A program made the translations under genes and the position numbers. From the NCBI RefSeq assembly GCF_015354245.1, contig NZ_JADKYZ010000015.1:1-64000 (forward strand): a DNA stretch of 64,000 nt, given 5' to 3'. The DNA is from Diaphorobacter caeni (GTDB lineage Bacteria; Pseudomonadota; Gammaproteobacteria; Burkholderiales; Burkholderiaceae_C). Shown here piece after piece: positions 1 through 8,770 of the stretch. The notes beneath the pieces were generated by a model. The model did not search any database. It was not told the origin of the DNA and saw only the letters and a program-made list of their open reading frames with translations. Within the stretch, counting starts at the first letter, position 1. Each line of letters begins with the position of its first letter.

Positions 1-97
1 CAAGGAGGCCGACCAACACAAAGCACCGCCGCCGCCCAAGAACTACGGTGCGGACATTTCAACACTCATCCGCATGATCGAGGCGGGGGAGCTTTGA
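1..97 (+). CDS. C-terminal end of an unidentified protein (partial)
   Basis: A frame open from base 2 ends at TGA 95-97 and gives about 31 residues, including a run of four prolines (KAPPPPKNYG) and an ending IRMIEAGEL. The rest of the gene lies outside the window, so no function can be given. The composition is compatible with a real protein C-terminus, but a chance open frame of this length cannot be excluded. Confidence 0.4.
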   Translation, partial: KEADQHKAPPPPKNYGADISTLIRMIEAGEL

Positions 98-658
98 TCC
101 CGTTTCAACCCACTTTTACGAATAGCCTGTTTTTTAAGCGCCTGAAGTGATTCTAATGAATCAGTTCTGATTAGGGTCAACTTTGTGAGGAATAAATTAT
201 TCTTTCACTGTCATCTTTTGTGAACCACAAGTATCTGACTATCAAGTAAAAATGTTCGTAGCACGGCGTGCTCTATGGACAAACGCCTGTTTCGCCCCTC
301 AAAGAGAGCTGGGATTCACATCCGTTTCAGTATTTGGCCGCGTGCAGCCAAAGTGCAACAGTGCAACCCGAGCCATCGAAAATCACCCTCATCAGAACTG
401 ATCGACATGATCGCATCAACATACACGGATGTCGATCCATGCGGCGAGTCCGGACTCGGGCTGCGGCATCGGCGCGACATGCTGGGCGCTTTGGGGGCCA
501 AAGTCCCGCATTCCATACATATAAGTCACAGATAAAACGCATTTCGCGTGATTGATTCGCCAAACAGTTCGCAATACAGTGTCATATCACGATGCCAGAG
601 CTTTCCTCGGGCTGCAGCATCCCGCTTTCCAGTAATTCAAGGTAGAGGTAGACACACC
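98..658. other. Intergenic region upstream of glcB, no gene seen
   Basis: About 560 bases, AT-rich in its first half, with no convincing gene; the short open frames here lack ribosome-binding sites and protein-like composition. It probably holds the glcB promoter. A small inverted repeat, TGATTC-TAAT-GAATCA at 148-163, could be an operator, but nothing ties it to a known regulator. Confidence 0.5.
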
Positions 659-2854
659 ATGACCGATCGCATTGCCGTTCACGGCCTTCAAGTCGCTTCC
701 GAGCTGTACAACTTCGTGGACAAGGATGTCCTGCCGGGCACGGGCGTGGACAGCGCCTCGTTCTGGAAGGGTTTCGACGCGCTGGTCGCCGACCTCGCGC
801 CCAAGAACGCCGCCCTGCTGGCCGAACGTGACCGCCTGCAGAAGGAGCTGGACACCTGGCACAAGGCCAACCCCGGCCCCATCACCAACATGGCCGCCTA
901 CCGCGACTTCCTGACGAAGATCGGCTATCTGGTCGAGCCGCCCAAGGGCGCCAAGGCCACGACCGAAAACGTCGATGCCGAACTGGCCAAGATCGCCGGC
1001 CCGCAGCTCGTGGTGCCGATCCTGAACGCACGCTACGCACTGAACGCAGCCAACGCACGTTGGGGCTCGCTGTATGACGCGCTGTACGGCACCGACGCCA
1101 TCAGCGAAGAAGGCGGCGCTGAAAAGGGCAAGGGCTACAACCCCGTGCGCGGCGCGAAGGTGATCGAATTCGCTCGCAACTTCCTCGACCAGGCCGTGCC
1201 GCTTGCCAAGGGTTCGCACAAGGATGCAACCGCGTACAAGGTGGTTGCCGGCAAGCTGGAAGTGACGCTCAAGGACGGCTCCACCACGGGCCTGAAGGAC
1301 GCGGCCAAGTTCGTCGGCTATCAGGGTGATGCAGCGGCTCCGCAGTCGATTCTGCTGATCAACAACGGCATGCACATCGACATCCGCATCGACAACACCA
1401 CCGCCATCGGCAAGACCGACGCGGCGGGCGTGTCCGACGTGGTGGTGGAAGCGGCTGTCTCCACGATTCTCGACCTGGAAGACTCCGTGGCCGCGGTGGA
1501 CGCTGAAGACAAGGTGCTGGGCTACAGCAACTGGCTGGGCATTTTGAAGGGCACGCTGACCGAGTCGTTTGACAAGGGCGGCAAGACCGTGACGCGCGGC
1601 CTGAACGCCGACCGTGAATACACCGGCGCCGACGGCAAGCCGCTCAAGCTGCATGGCCGCTCGCTGATGTTCCTGCGCAATGTGGGCCACCTGATGACCA
1701 ACCCTGCAATCCTGTGGGGCGCGGACAAGAAGGAAATCCCCGAAGGCATCATGGACGCCGTGGTCACCACCGCCATCGCCATCCACGACCTGAAGGGCCA
1801 CGGTGCCAACGGCATCAAGAACAGCCGTACCGGCAGCGTGTACATCGTCAAGCCGAAGATGCACGGCCCCGCAGAAGTCGGCTTTGCCAACGAACTGTTT
1901 GGCCGCGTCGAGAAGCTGCTCGGTCTGCCCGAGAACACCGTCAAGCTCGGCATCATGGATGAAGAGCGCCGCACCAGCGTGAACCTGAAGGCATCCATCG
2001 CCGCAGCGCCCGCACGCGTGGCGTTCATCAACACCGGCTTCCTCGACCGCACTGGCGACGAAATGCACACCGCCATGCAAGCGGGCCCGATGGTGCGCAA
2101 GGGCGAGATGAAGACCAGCGCATGGCTGCAGGCCTATGAGAAGAACAACGTGCTCGTCGGCCTGACCATGGGTCTGCGCGGCCGCGCCCAGATCGGCAAG
2201 GGCATGTGGGCCATGCCTGACCTGATGAAGGCCATGCTGGAGCAGAAGATCGCCCACCCCAAGGCCGGTGCCAACACCGCCTGGGTGCCATCGCCCACCG
2301 GAGCCACGCTGCACGCGCTGCACTACCACCAGGTGAGCGTGGAAGACGTGCAAAAGGAACTGGAGAAGACCAGCGCCGACGACGTTCGCGACGACATCCT
2401 GGCCGACCTGCTCCAAGTGCCGGTCGCCAAGGACCCCAAGTGGAGCGACGCCGAGAAGCAGCAAGAGCTGGACAACAACGTGCAAGGTATCTTGGGCTAC
2501 GTGGTGCGTTGGGTGGATGCAGGCATTGGCTGCTCCAAGGTGCCGGACATCCACAACGTCGGCCTGATGGAAGACCGCGCCACGCTGCGCATCTCCAGCC
2601 AGCACATCGCCAACTGGCTGCTGCACGGCATCGTCACCAAGGAACAAGTGCTCGACACGTTCACGCGCATGGCCAAGGTGGTGGACGGGCAGAACGCCGG
2701 TGACGCCAGCTACATCAGCCTTGAAAAGAACCCCCAGGGCGCCGCCATGCAAGCCGCGCAGGAACTGGTGTTCAAGGGCGAAGAGCAGCCTTCGGGCTAC
2801 ACCGAGCCGCTGCTGCACGCATGGCGCCTGAAGGTGAAGGCCGGCGCTAAGTAA
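659..2854 (+). CDS. glcB: Malate synthase G
   Basis: Condenses glyoxylate with acetyl-CoA to malate in the cytoplasm (glyoxylate shunt and glycolate use). The 731-residue length matches the G isoform (E. coli 723). Recognisable blocks include the N-terminal [14 protein letters not shown], a central [15 protein letters not shown] and [17 protein letters not shown], which form part of the TIM-barrel active site binding Mg and glyoxylate. The frame is open upstream to 548, but I chose ATG 659 because the AAGGTAGAGG sequence lies about 10 bases before it and homologues start here. It stands alone, with a long leader and a strong terminator just downstream, so it is probably a single-gene transcript. 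Confidence 0.96.
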   Translation: MTDRIAVHGLQVASELYNFVDKDVLPGTGVDSASFWKGFDALVADLAPKNAALLAERDRLQKELDTWHKANPGPITNMAAYRDFLTKIGYLVEPPKGAKATTENVDAELAKIAGPQLVVPILNARYALNAANARWGSLYDALYGTDAISEEGGAEKGKGYNPVRGAKVIEFARNFLDQAVPLAKGSHKDATAYKVVAGKLEVTLKDGSTTGLKDAAKFVGYQGDAAAPQSILLINNGMHIDIRIDNTTAIGKTDAAGVSDVVVEAAVSTILDLEDSVAAVDAEDKVLGYSNWLGILKGTLTESFDKGGKTVTRGLNADREYTGADGKPLKLHGRSLMFLRNVGHLMTNPAILWGADKKEIPEGIMDAVVTTAIAIHDLKGHGANGIKNSRTGSVYIVKPKMHGPAEVGFANELFGRVEKLLGLPENTVKLGIMDEERRTSVNLKASIAAAPARVAFINTGFLDRTGDEMHTAMQAGPMVRKGEMKTSAWLQAYEKNNVLVGLTMGLRGRAQIGKGMWAMPDLMKAMLEQKIAHPKAGANTAWVPSPTGATLHALHYHQVSVEDVQKELEKTSADDVRDDILADLLQVPVAKDPKWSDAEKQQELDNNVQGILGYVVRWVDAGIGCSKVPDIHNVGLMEDRATLRISSQHIANWLLHGIVTKEQVLDTFTRMAKVVDGQNAGDASYISLEKNPQGAAMQAAQELVFKGEEQPSGYTEPLLHAWRLKVKAGAK

Positions 2855-2883
2855 GACGCGCCACCGTCCCTCGACCTCTCAAG

Positions 2884-2911
2884 AGCCCGCTGTTCGCAGC
2901 GGGCTTTTTTT
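2884..2911 (+). terminator. Rho-independent terminator after glcB
   Basis: Perfect 9-bp stem AGCCCGCTG / CAGCGGGCT closed by a TTCG tetraloop (2893-2896), followed by seven T residues (2905-2911), 30 bases after the glcB stop. This is a textbook intrinsic terminator. Confidence 0.95.
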
Positions 2912-3060
2912 GTTTCCCGAGCGGCACCGCTCTCCGGGTGGCTTCGCGCCATCCCAGTCATCCTCAGCCATCTCCCGCCCTCTCCCATGCCGCCTCGGGC
3001 CATGCACCGCAGGAGGAGCGCCGCGCCGTGCACCACTGACTGGCGGGGCGTTGGGCCAAG

Positions 3061-3102
3061 TCTTTGCTTTTGCTTTTGCTTTTGCTTTTGCGTTTGCTTT
3101 TG
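3061..3102 (+). repeat. Hexanucleotide tandem repeat, CTTTTG x 7
   Basis: Seven consecutive 6-base units: one TCTTTG, four perfect CTTTTG, one CGTTTG, one CTTTTG. It lies in non-coding DNA between the glcB terminator and the polysaccharide operon. Because the unit is a multiple of three and non-coding, slippage would alter promoter spacing rather than a reading frame. The two variant units argue that it is not expanding rapidly. Confidence 0.85.
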
Positions 3103-3500
3103 CCTTCTCAGCCCCACCACTGGAAAACATCTGTGATGTGTCGGCTTTTTCGGTCTTGCGGCCCTTTGCGCGCTTGATTGCAAACAAACCTTACGAAGCC
3201 TCCCCAGAACTGGGTATTTCCAAATGCTACTGCGCTTCCCGCTGGGTAAGAAGTTCAAGCCGGGGTGAATCGCAACGTCGGATGAGAGTTTTCGAGCGCA
3301 ATATGTGTGAGCGATCACTCATTGAGAAAGCGCTATGAATTATAGATTTTCCATAGATTGATTTTTTCAACCGATATTTTGGTCACTCACAAAAGCAACA
3401 AATCTGTCACAAGTAGGCACGGGTGACCGGTTGCGTAATTGCTCGAGAAGTCAAAAATACAGACTATTGAAAACAACTTTTCAATAGATTTTGCGAGGAG

Positions 3501-3518
3501 CCCGCCGATTGAGGCGGG
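3501..3518 (+). promoter_or_regulatory. Small GC hairpin in the wecB leader
   Basis: CCCGCC (3501-3506) and GGCGGG (3513-3518) form a perfect 6-bp stem with a GATTGA loop, about 85 bases before the chosen wecB start. There is no T tract, so it is more likely an mRNA-leader structure than a terminator. Confidence 0.4.
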
Positions 3519-3604
3519 GTTGAACACCTTCTGCAACGCGCATGAAAAGCGCGTGCAACGAAGGGCCATCAGGGGGGGATTGCCCAACGGCAATCGACGA
3601 CAAG

Positions 3605-4801
3605 ATGAAGAAGATTCTTTCCGTCTTTGGTACACGGCCTGAAGCCATCAAAATGGCGCCGTTGGTCAAGGTGCTGGATCTGACGCCAGGCATCGAGAGC
3701 TTGGTGTGCGTGACCGGTCAGCATCGTCAGATGCTGGATCAGGTGATGCAGCTGTTTCAGATCCGGGCCGATTTCGATCTCGCCGTGATGCAGCCCAACC
3801 AGTCGCTCAACGGCCTGTTCACCCGTGCGATGTCCGGCGTGGACGAGGTGATCGCCAATGTGCGTCCGGACGTGGTGCTGGTGCATGGCGACACAAGCAC
3901 CGCCTGCGCCTGCGCTCTGGCCGCCTTCCATCGGCGCACGCCCGTGGGGCATGTGGAGGCCGGGCTGCGCACCGGCAATCTCTCGATGCCGTTTCCCGAG
4001 GAAATGAACCGGCGCACCGTGGACGGCGTGAGCGAATGGATGTTCGCGCCCACCCTGACGTCCAAGGCCAATCTGCTGCGCGAGAACCTGCAGGGCCGCA
4101 TCCACGTCACCGGCAACACCGTCATCGATGCCCTCGCCTCCACCTGCGACACGCTGCAGAAGGACGCCGTCCTCGGCGCCCGCATGCGGGCCGACTATCC
4201 GTGGATCGACCCTGAACGCAAGCTGATTCTCGTGACCGGCCATCGCCGCGAGAGCTTCGGCGACGGCTTTCGCTCGATCTGCGCGGCGCTCGCCGAACTC
4301 TCGGTGCGCCGCGACGTGCAGATCGTCTACCCGGTGCACCTGAACCCGGCCGTGCGCAACGTGGTGATGTCCTCGCTCGGCCAGTGCGACCGCATCCATC
4401 TGATCGAGCCGCTCGACTATCTCGACTTCGTCTGGATGATGCAGCGCGCGCACATCATCCTCACCGATTCGGGCGGCGTGCAGGAGGAGGCTCCGTATCT
4501 CGGCAAGCCGGTGCTGGTGATGCGCGACGTGACCGAGCGCCCCGAGGCCGTTGCAGCCGGCACGGTCACCATCGTCGGCACCCGCACCGAGCGCATTCAT
4601 GCCGCCGTGACGCGCCTGCTGGACGACGCGCACTACCACGCATCCTTCGCGCGCCGCATCAACCCGTATGGTGACGGCAAGGCCTCGCAGCGCATCGTCG
4701 CGGCCCTGCTCGGCCGCAGCTTCCGCGAGTTCGGCGCTGGCGTGGACGAGAGCCCGTCCATCCCATCGGCGCACGCGGTGCCGATGCAGTCCGGCGGCTG
4801 A
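3605..4801 (+). CDS. wecB: UDP-N-acetylglucosamine 2-epimerase (non-hydrolysing)
   Basis: Interconverts UDP-GlcNAc and UDP-ManNAc in the cytoplasm and so supplies activated ManNAc. The N-terminus KKILSVFGTRPEAIKMAPL is the family signature, followed by CVTGQHRQMLDQ, VHGDTSTACACAL, HVEAGLRTG, PFPEEMNRR, TGHRRESFGDGF and DSGGVQEEAP, in the usual order for a GT-B-fold epimerase. The product is 398 residues (E. coli WecB 376), with an extra C-terminal tail. The frame is open to an ATG at 3542, but conserved sequence begins at 3605; neither start has a strong ribosome-binding site. It is first in the operon and its stop overlaps the next gene's Shine-Dalgarno. In E. coli WecB is required for the NfrA/NfrB-dependent glycan, matching this neighbourhood. 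Confidence 0.93.
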   Translation: MKKILSVFGTRPEAIKMAPLVKVLDLTPGIESLVCVTGQHRQMLDQVMQLFQIRADFDLAVMQPNQSLNGLFTRAMSGVDEVIANVRPDVVLVHGDTSTACACALAAFHRRTPVGHVEAGLRTGNLSMPFPEEMNRRTVDGVSEWMFAPTLTSKANLLRENLQGRIHVTGNTVIDALASTCDTLQKDAVLGARMRADYPWIDPERKLILVTGHRRESFGDGFRSICAALAELSVRRDVQIVYPVHLNPAVRNVVMSSLGQCDRIHLIEPLDYLDFVWMMQRAHIILTDSGGVQEEAPYLGKPVLVMRDVTERPEAVAAGTVTIVGTRTERIHAAVTRLLDDAHYHASFARRINPYGDGKASQRIVAALLGRSFREFGAGVDESPSIPSAHAVPMQSGG

Positions 4802-4811
4802 GGAGCCCACC

Positions 4812-7079
4812 ATGTCCTCGCACAAGACTTCGCCTGCCCGACATGCGCCGGTGGGGCGGATCGTCGCCCACGCAAGCACCGCCATCGCCGCCACGGCCTG
4901 GTTGCTGACCAGCGTTTGCGCGCACGCCAGCCCGCTTGCCGAAGGACTGCAGCAGCTCGGCCAGGGGCAGCGGTTCGAACAGCGCATTTCGCTCACGGCA
5001 CTGGGCGTGATGGGGCAATCGGTGAACATTCCCGCCGATTCGCTGCAGGAGTTCTACTGGCCGCAGCATGGTGCGGACAGCACACGTTCGCTGGTGATCA
5101 CGACCCCCGCGAACCAGCCCGCACCGGCCCTTGCCGTCAACGGCGCGGCCACTGCCCTGCCACCCGTCACTCCGGGCAAGCCCGACGAGCTGGTGCGCAC
5201 TGTGCTGCCGCTGGCCGGCTCCGCGCCCCTGGCGCGCATCGGCATGCAGGTGGGACCGCAGGCCCCCGCCACCTGCGACGCGAAAACCACCGGAGCGGTG
5301 GCGCTGAATCCGGAAACCTATCTGTCCTACCACGGCGCGGGCATGCCCACGCCCACGCCGAAGACCGGCACCTGGTCACAGGCCGTGGCCGCGATGCCCG
5401 AGCGGCCCTTCCTGCTGGTCGCTGCGCCTCCGTTGAGCCGTGAAACGTTCGACACCGCATGGCGCGTCGGTCTCGCGATGGCCAGGCAGGGACGGCAGGT
5501 CTCGGTGCATGCGCTGCCCAGCGTCGGCGACATCGTGGACACGCGCACGCTGAGCGTGCCGCCCGCACTCATGCCCATCAACGCCTTCGCGGCACTGAAC
5601 GATGCGAGCGAACACCACGCCATCGCGAGCGCCGCCGAAATCGGCGCGCTGCTGATGCTCGATGCGGGTGGCCTGCTCGCCGACGTCGTCGTCGTGGACG
5701 CGCATTTGCAAAGTCAGCTGGCGAGCGCGCTCGATGCGCTGCAGATGCAGATCACCGACGAAGACGCGCTCGCCGTGTTCCAGCAGTGGCGCGACAGACG
5801 CATGCCGTTGGCCCGGGCCTCCGGCGCGCTTGCCGCGCTCGTGCCGACCCCGTTCGGCGCGCACAGCGCCTGGGCCATCAAGGCCGACGGCGCGGCCAGC
5901 ATCGCGGCGCTCGACACCCACGCGCAATGGCAGCCGCTCACGGCTGTTGCCGACGGCGCCGCACGCCTTGCCAGCAGCCAGGCCCATCATCCGCTGCTGC
6001 GCGAATCCACCAACGGCCAGGCGCCACAGCAGCGGCAGCAGTTCACCGTGCAGGCCCCCCAGAACTGGGCCGCGAGCTTTGCGCTCACGCCGCCGCTGGC
6101 GTCCGGCCATACGCCGTCGCACATCCAGGTCAGCTTTCAACTGCCCGACAACGCCAGGCAGCAAAGCCCCGTCGGCGTGCTGCACTGGAACGGCATTCTG
6201 CTGGCGGCGCGCAATCTCAAGGGCTCGGGCGAGCGCGAAACGCTGGCCGCCGACATCCCCGTCTATGCCCTCAGCGCCATCAACGTGCTGCAGGTTTCGG
6301 TGAAGCAGGATGCGCCCTCCGGAGGTTGCACGCCGCCCACCGCGATACCCGCAACCGCGCTGCAGTTCGACGTGCGCTTCAACGCGGGCGCGGCGGCAGG
6401 TGCCGGCACGCAATCCACCGACAGGCCCGCGTTCGCCGACGTCATCAGCAGTCTGGGCAGAACGGCCGACATCGCCGTTCCGCAGAGCTATCTCACACAG
6501 GCGCGACGGGGTATCACGAACACCATTCAGCTGACTGCGGCCGCCAACGTCTCGCCCATCGCTTCGCGGCTCATACTGGTCGACGAAAAGAAATCCTTCG
6601 CGCCCACGCAGCCCTTCGTCGCGCTCGATGTGGACCTGCCCGGCACGCCGCGCGCCTTCGCGCTGCAGGACATGCAGGTCGCGCTGCGCGGCACGCCGAT
6701 CAAGGGCCTGCCGTGGCCACGGGCCAGTGGCGTGACGGCGGTGCAGGCGGTTCACGCCGGCGGCCAGAACGGCCTGCTGTGGTATCCGCTGGGTGCAGAG
6801 ACACGCGTGCGGCCCACGGGCCTGCTGGTCAATCACGGACGGCTCGCGCTGCTCGGCCCGGGCACCGAGGTCGCCTGGGTGAACGCCACCGGCTCCGTGG
6901 TGAGCGCCGCCGACGCCAACACGGCGGGGACCATGTACGAGTGGCGCAGTCTGTTTTCCTGGGGTGTCCCGGTGACGCTGGTGACGCTGGTCGTCTTCTT
7001 CGCGCTGCTGGTGGCCGCGGCCATCGCGGCACGCAGAGCCAAACGCAAATCGCAGGCAATGGAGGGAGCAACATCATGA
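4812..7079 (+). CDS. BcsB-like periplasmic subunit of the glycan synthase
   Basis: A 755-residue exported protein resembling BcsB, the membrane-anchored periplasmic partner of cellulose synthase that guides the nascent glycan. It has an N-terminal signal segment (AIAATAWLLTSVCAHA), a long periplasmic part of beta-rich carbohydrate-binding-like character (residues about 40-710), and one C-terminal membrane helix (SWGVPVTLVTLVVFFALLV) followed by a basic cytoplasmic tail. This is the BcsB layout and size (E. coli BcsB 779). ATG 4812 is preceded by AGGAG that overlaps the wecB stop. Its stop overlaps the nfrB-like start by four bases, implying translational coupling with the synthase. Family membership is moderately sure; binding of this particular glycan is inferred. 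Confidence 0.75.
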   Translation: MSSHKTSPARHAPVGRIVAHASTAIAATAWLLTSVCAHASPLAEGLQQLGQGQRFEQRISLTALGVMGQSVNIPADSLQEFYWPQHGADSTRSLVITTPANQPAPALAVNGAATALPPVTPGKPDELVRTVLPLAGSAPLARIGMQVGPQAPATCDAKTTGAVALNPETYLSYHGAGMPTPTPKTGTWSQAVAAMPERPFLLVAAPPLSRETFDTAWRVGLAMARQGRQVSVHALPSVGDIVDTRTLSVPPALMPINAFAALNDASEHHAIASAAEIGALLMLDAGGLLADVVVVDAHLQSQLASALDALQMQITDEDALAVFQQWRDRRMPLARASGALAALVPTPFGAHSAWAIKADGAASIAALDTHAQWQPLTAVADGAARLASSQAHHPLLRESTNGQAPQQRQQFTVQAPQNWAASFALTPPLASGHTPSHIQVSFQLPDNARQQSPVGVLHWNGILLAARNLKGSGERETLAADIPVYALSAINVLQVSVKQDAPSGGCTPPTAIPATALQFDVRFNAGAAAGAGTQSTDRPAFADVISSLGRTADIAVPQSYLTQARRGITNTIQLTAAANVSPIASRLILVDEKKSFAPTQPFVALDVDLPGTPRAFALQDMQVALRGTPIKGLPWPRASGVTAVQAVHAGGQNGLLWYPLGAETRVRPTGLLVNHGRLALLGPGTEVAWVNATGSVVSAADANTAGTMYEWRSLFSWGVPVTLVTLVVFFALLVAAAIAARRAKRKSQAMEGATS

Positions 7080-8770
7080 TGTCATCGCACTACTGGCCGT
7101 ATCTGGTCGCCGACTACTACCACTGGCTCGAGATCGCCGGTGTCGTCGTGGCCCTCGTCATCTTCATCTCCAGCGTGGACGACCTGTTCGTCGACGCGTG
7201 GTTCTGGATCCGCAAGCTGTACCGCCGCTTCTTCGTGCGCGTGCGGCATGCGCCGCTGAGCAGCGAAGCGGTGCGCGCCAAGCGCGAGCAGCCGCTGGCG
7301 ATCATGGTGCCCGCCTGGCTCGAATATGACGTCATCGCGATGATGCTCGAGAGCATGGTGAGCACGCTCGAATACAAGAACTACATGATCTTCGTGGGCA
7401 CATACCAGAACGACGAGCGCACCAAGAACGAGGTCGAGCGCATGCGCCGCCGCTATCGCCAGCTGATCCGCGTGGAGGTGCCGCACGACGGCCCCACCTG
7501 CAAGGCCGACTGCCTGAACTGGCTGGTGCAGGCCATTCTTCAGCAGAACCAGCGGCAGGAAACGCCGTTCGCGGGCCTCATCCTGCACGACAGCGAGGAC
7601 GTGCTCCACCCGCTGGAGCTCAAGTACTACAACTACCTGCTGCCCGGCGTGGACTTCATTCAGCTGCCCGTCGCATCCATCGAGCGCAACTGGTATGAAC
7701 TGGTCGCGGGCACCTACATGGACGAGTTCGCCGAATGGCACACCAAGGACCTCGTCGTGCGCGAGAGCATGTCGCACATGGTGCCTTCGGCGGGCGTGGG
7801 CACCTGCTTCTCGCGCCGCGCGATGGACGCTCTGGCGCGCCAGACGCACAACCAGCCCTTCAACACCGACACGCTGACCGAGGACTACGACATCGGCGTG
7901 CGTCTGTCGCGCATGGGCATGAAGCAGATCTTCGCCAGCTTTCCCGTGGATCACCCCACCCGCCGCCAGACCTGGTTCGGCTTCGGCCCGCTGAAGGAAG
8001 AGACTCGCAAGCTGCCGCTCGACATCCGCGAGTTCTTCCCCAACACGTTCAAGACGGCCTACCGCCAGAAGGCGCGATGGACGCTGGGCATCGGCCTGCA
8101 GGGCTGGAGGCAGGTGGGATGGAAGGGATCGCTCGCCACGAAGTACCTGCTGTTCCGCGACCGCAAGGGCCTCGTCACGTCGTTCGTGGCGATTGCGGGC
8201 TACCTGCTGCTGCTGAACTTTCTGGCGTTCTGGCTGGCGGACAAGATGGGCTGGTGGCAGACCTATTTCCCGACGCAGTTCTCTCCGCGCGGCTGGGTGG
8301 GCACGCTCATCCTGCTCAACGGCATCGCGTTGGTGCTCAGAACCGTGCAGCGCGGCTTCTTTGTCAACCACCTCTACGGCTGGGAGCATGCGCTGCTCTC
8401 CGCGCCGCGCATGGTGATCGGCAACTTCATCAACGCCGCGGCCGCAGCACGCGCCTGGAAGCTGTTCATCGTGCACATCTTCACCGGCAAGCGCCTTGCA
8501 TGGGACAAGACCATGCACGACTTCCCGTCCGCAGACCAGCTCGTGCAGCAGCGTCAGAGTCTGGGCGACCTGCTCGTGAGCTGGAAGGTCATCAACGACG
8601 AACAGCTGACCCACGCGCTGCAACGTCAGAAGCAACTGGGACTGCAGCTGGGTGAAGTGCTGATCCAGCAGCATCTGCTTGACGAGGACACCCTGCAGGA
8701 AGCCATCTCCTACCAGCTGTATGTGGAGGAGGTGTCGCGTCCAGCCCCACTCATGCCGGAGCCTGCATGA
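7076..8770 (+). CDS. nfrB: NfrB-like inner-membrane glycosyltransferase with C-terminal MshEN domain
   Basis: Processive GT2-type glycosyltransferase predicted to polymerise the glycan from the wecB product. Residues 13-35 form a membrane helix; the catalytic domain shows DSED (172-175), TEDYD (268-272) and QKARW (331-335), the donor-binding, base and Q-x-x-R-W motifs. Membrane helices follow at about 362-385 and 405-425. Residues about 494-550 form an MshEN domain with two LG...LxxxLxxQ repeats, the c-di-GMP-binding fold reported for E. coli NfrB. The usual arginine before the first LG is serine here and the conserved glycines are Lys and His, so ligand affinity may differ. At 564 residues it is shorter than E. 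coli NfrB (about 745). ATGA overlaps join it to both neighbours. Confidence 0.88.
   Translation: MMSSHYWPYLVADYYHWLEIAGVVVALVIFISSVDDLFVDAWFWIRKLYRRFFVRVRHAPLSSEAVRAKREQPLAIMVPAWLEYDVIAMMLESMVSTLEYKNYMIFVGTYQNDERTKNEVERMRRRYRQLIRVEVPHDGPTCKADCLNWLVQAILQQNQRQETPFAGLILHDSEDVLHPLELKYYNYLLPGVDFIQLPVASIERNWYELVAGTYMDEFAEWHTKDLVVRESMSHMVPSAGVGTCFSRRAMDALARQTHNQPFNTDTLTEDYDIGVRLSRMGMKQIFASFPVDHPTRRQTWFGFGPLKEETRKLPLDIREFFPNTFKTAYRQKARWTLGIGLQGWRQVGWKGSLATKYLLFRDRKGLVTSFVAIAGYLLLLNFLAFWLADKMGWWQTYFPTQFSPRGWVGTLILLNGIALVLRTVQRGFFVNHLYGWEHALLSAPRMVIGNFINAAAAARAWKLFIVHIFTGKRLAWDKTMHDFPSADQLVQQRQSLGDLLVSWKVINDEQLTHALQRQKQLGLQLGEVLIQQHLLDEDTLQEAISYQLYVEEVSRPAPLMPEPA

Larger units (their letters stand above)
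2912..3604. other. Long leader/promoter region of the polysaccharide operon
   Basis: About 690 bases without a credible gene. It holds a hexanucleotide repeat (3061-3102), a near-perfect palindrome TGAGCGATCACTCA at 3308-3321 (12 of 14 positions symmetric), an AT-rich stretch around 3330-3480 likely to carry the operon promoter, and a small GC hairpin just before wecB. The length suggests a regulated promoter or long 5' leader. Confidence 0.5.

Noticed and set aside
587-2818. Long minus-strand open frame across glcB
   Set aside because: High-GC shadow of malate synthase G: the composition is not protein-like and there is no start signal.
3308-3321. Near-palindrome TGAGCGATCACTCA as a defined operator
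   Set aside because: Only 12 of 14 positions are symmetric and no second copy or known regulator supports it; mentioned only in the leader entry.
2797-3338. Open frames reading the hexanucleotide repeat as KAKAKA or FAFAFA
   Set aside because: Low-complexity translation of a non-coding repeat, without a conserved domain or start signal.
5459-7075. Frame extending the NfrB-like gene by about 540 residues upstream
   Set aside because: It overlaps the BcsB-like gene, is Arg/Ala-rich shadow sequence and lacks a ribosome-binding site; the ATGA overlap at 7076 is the normal start.
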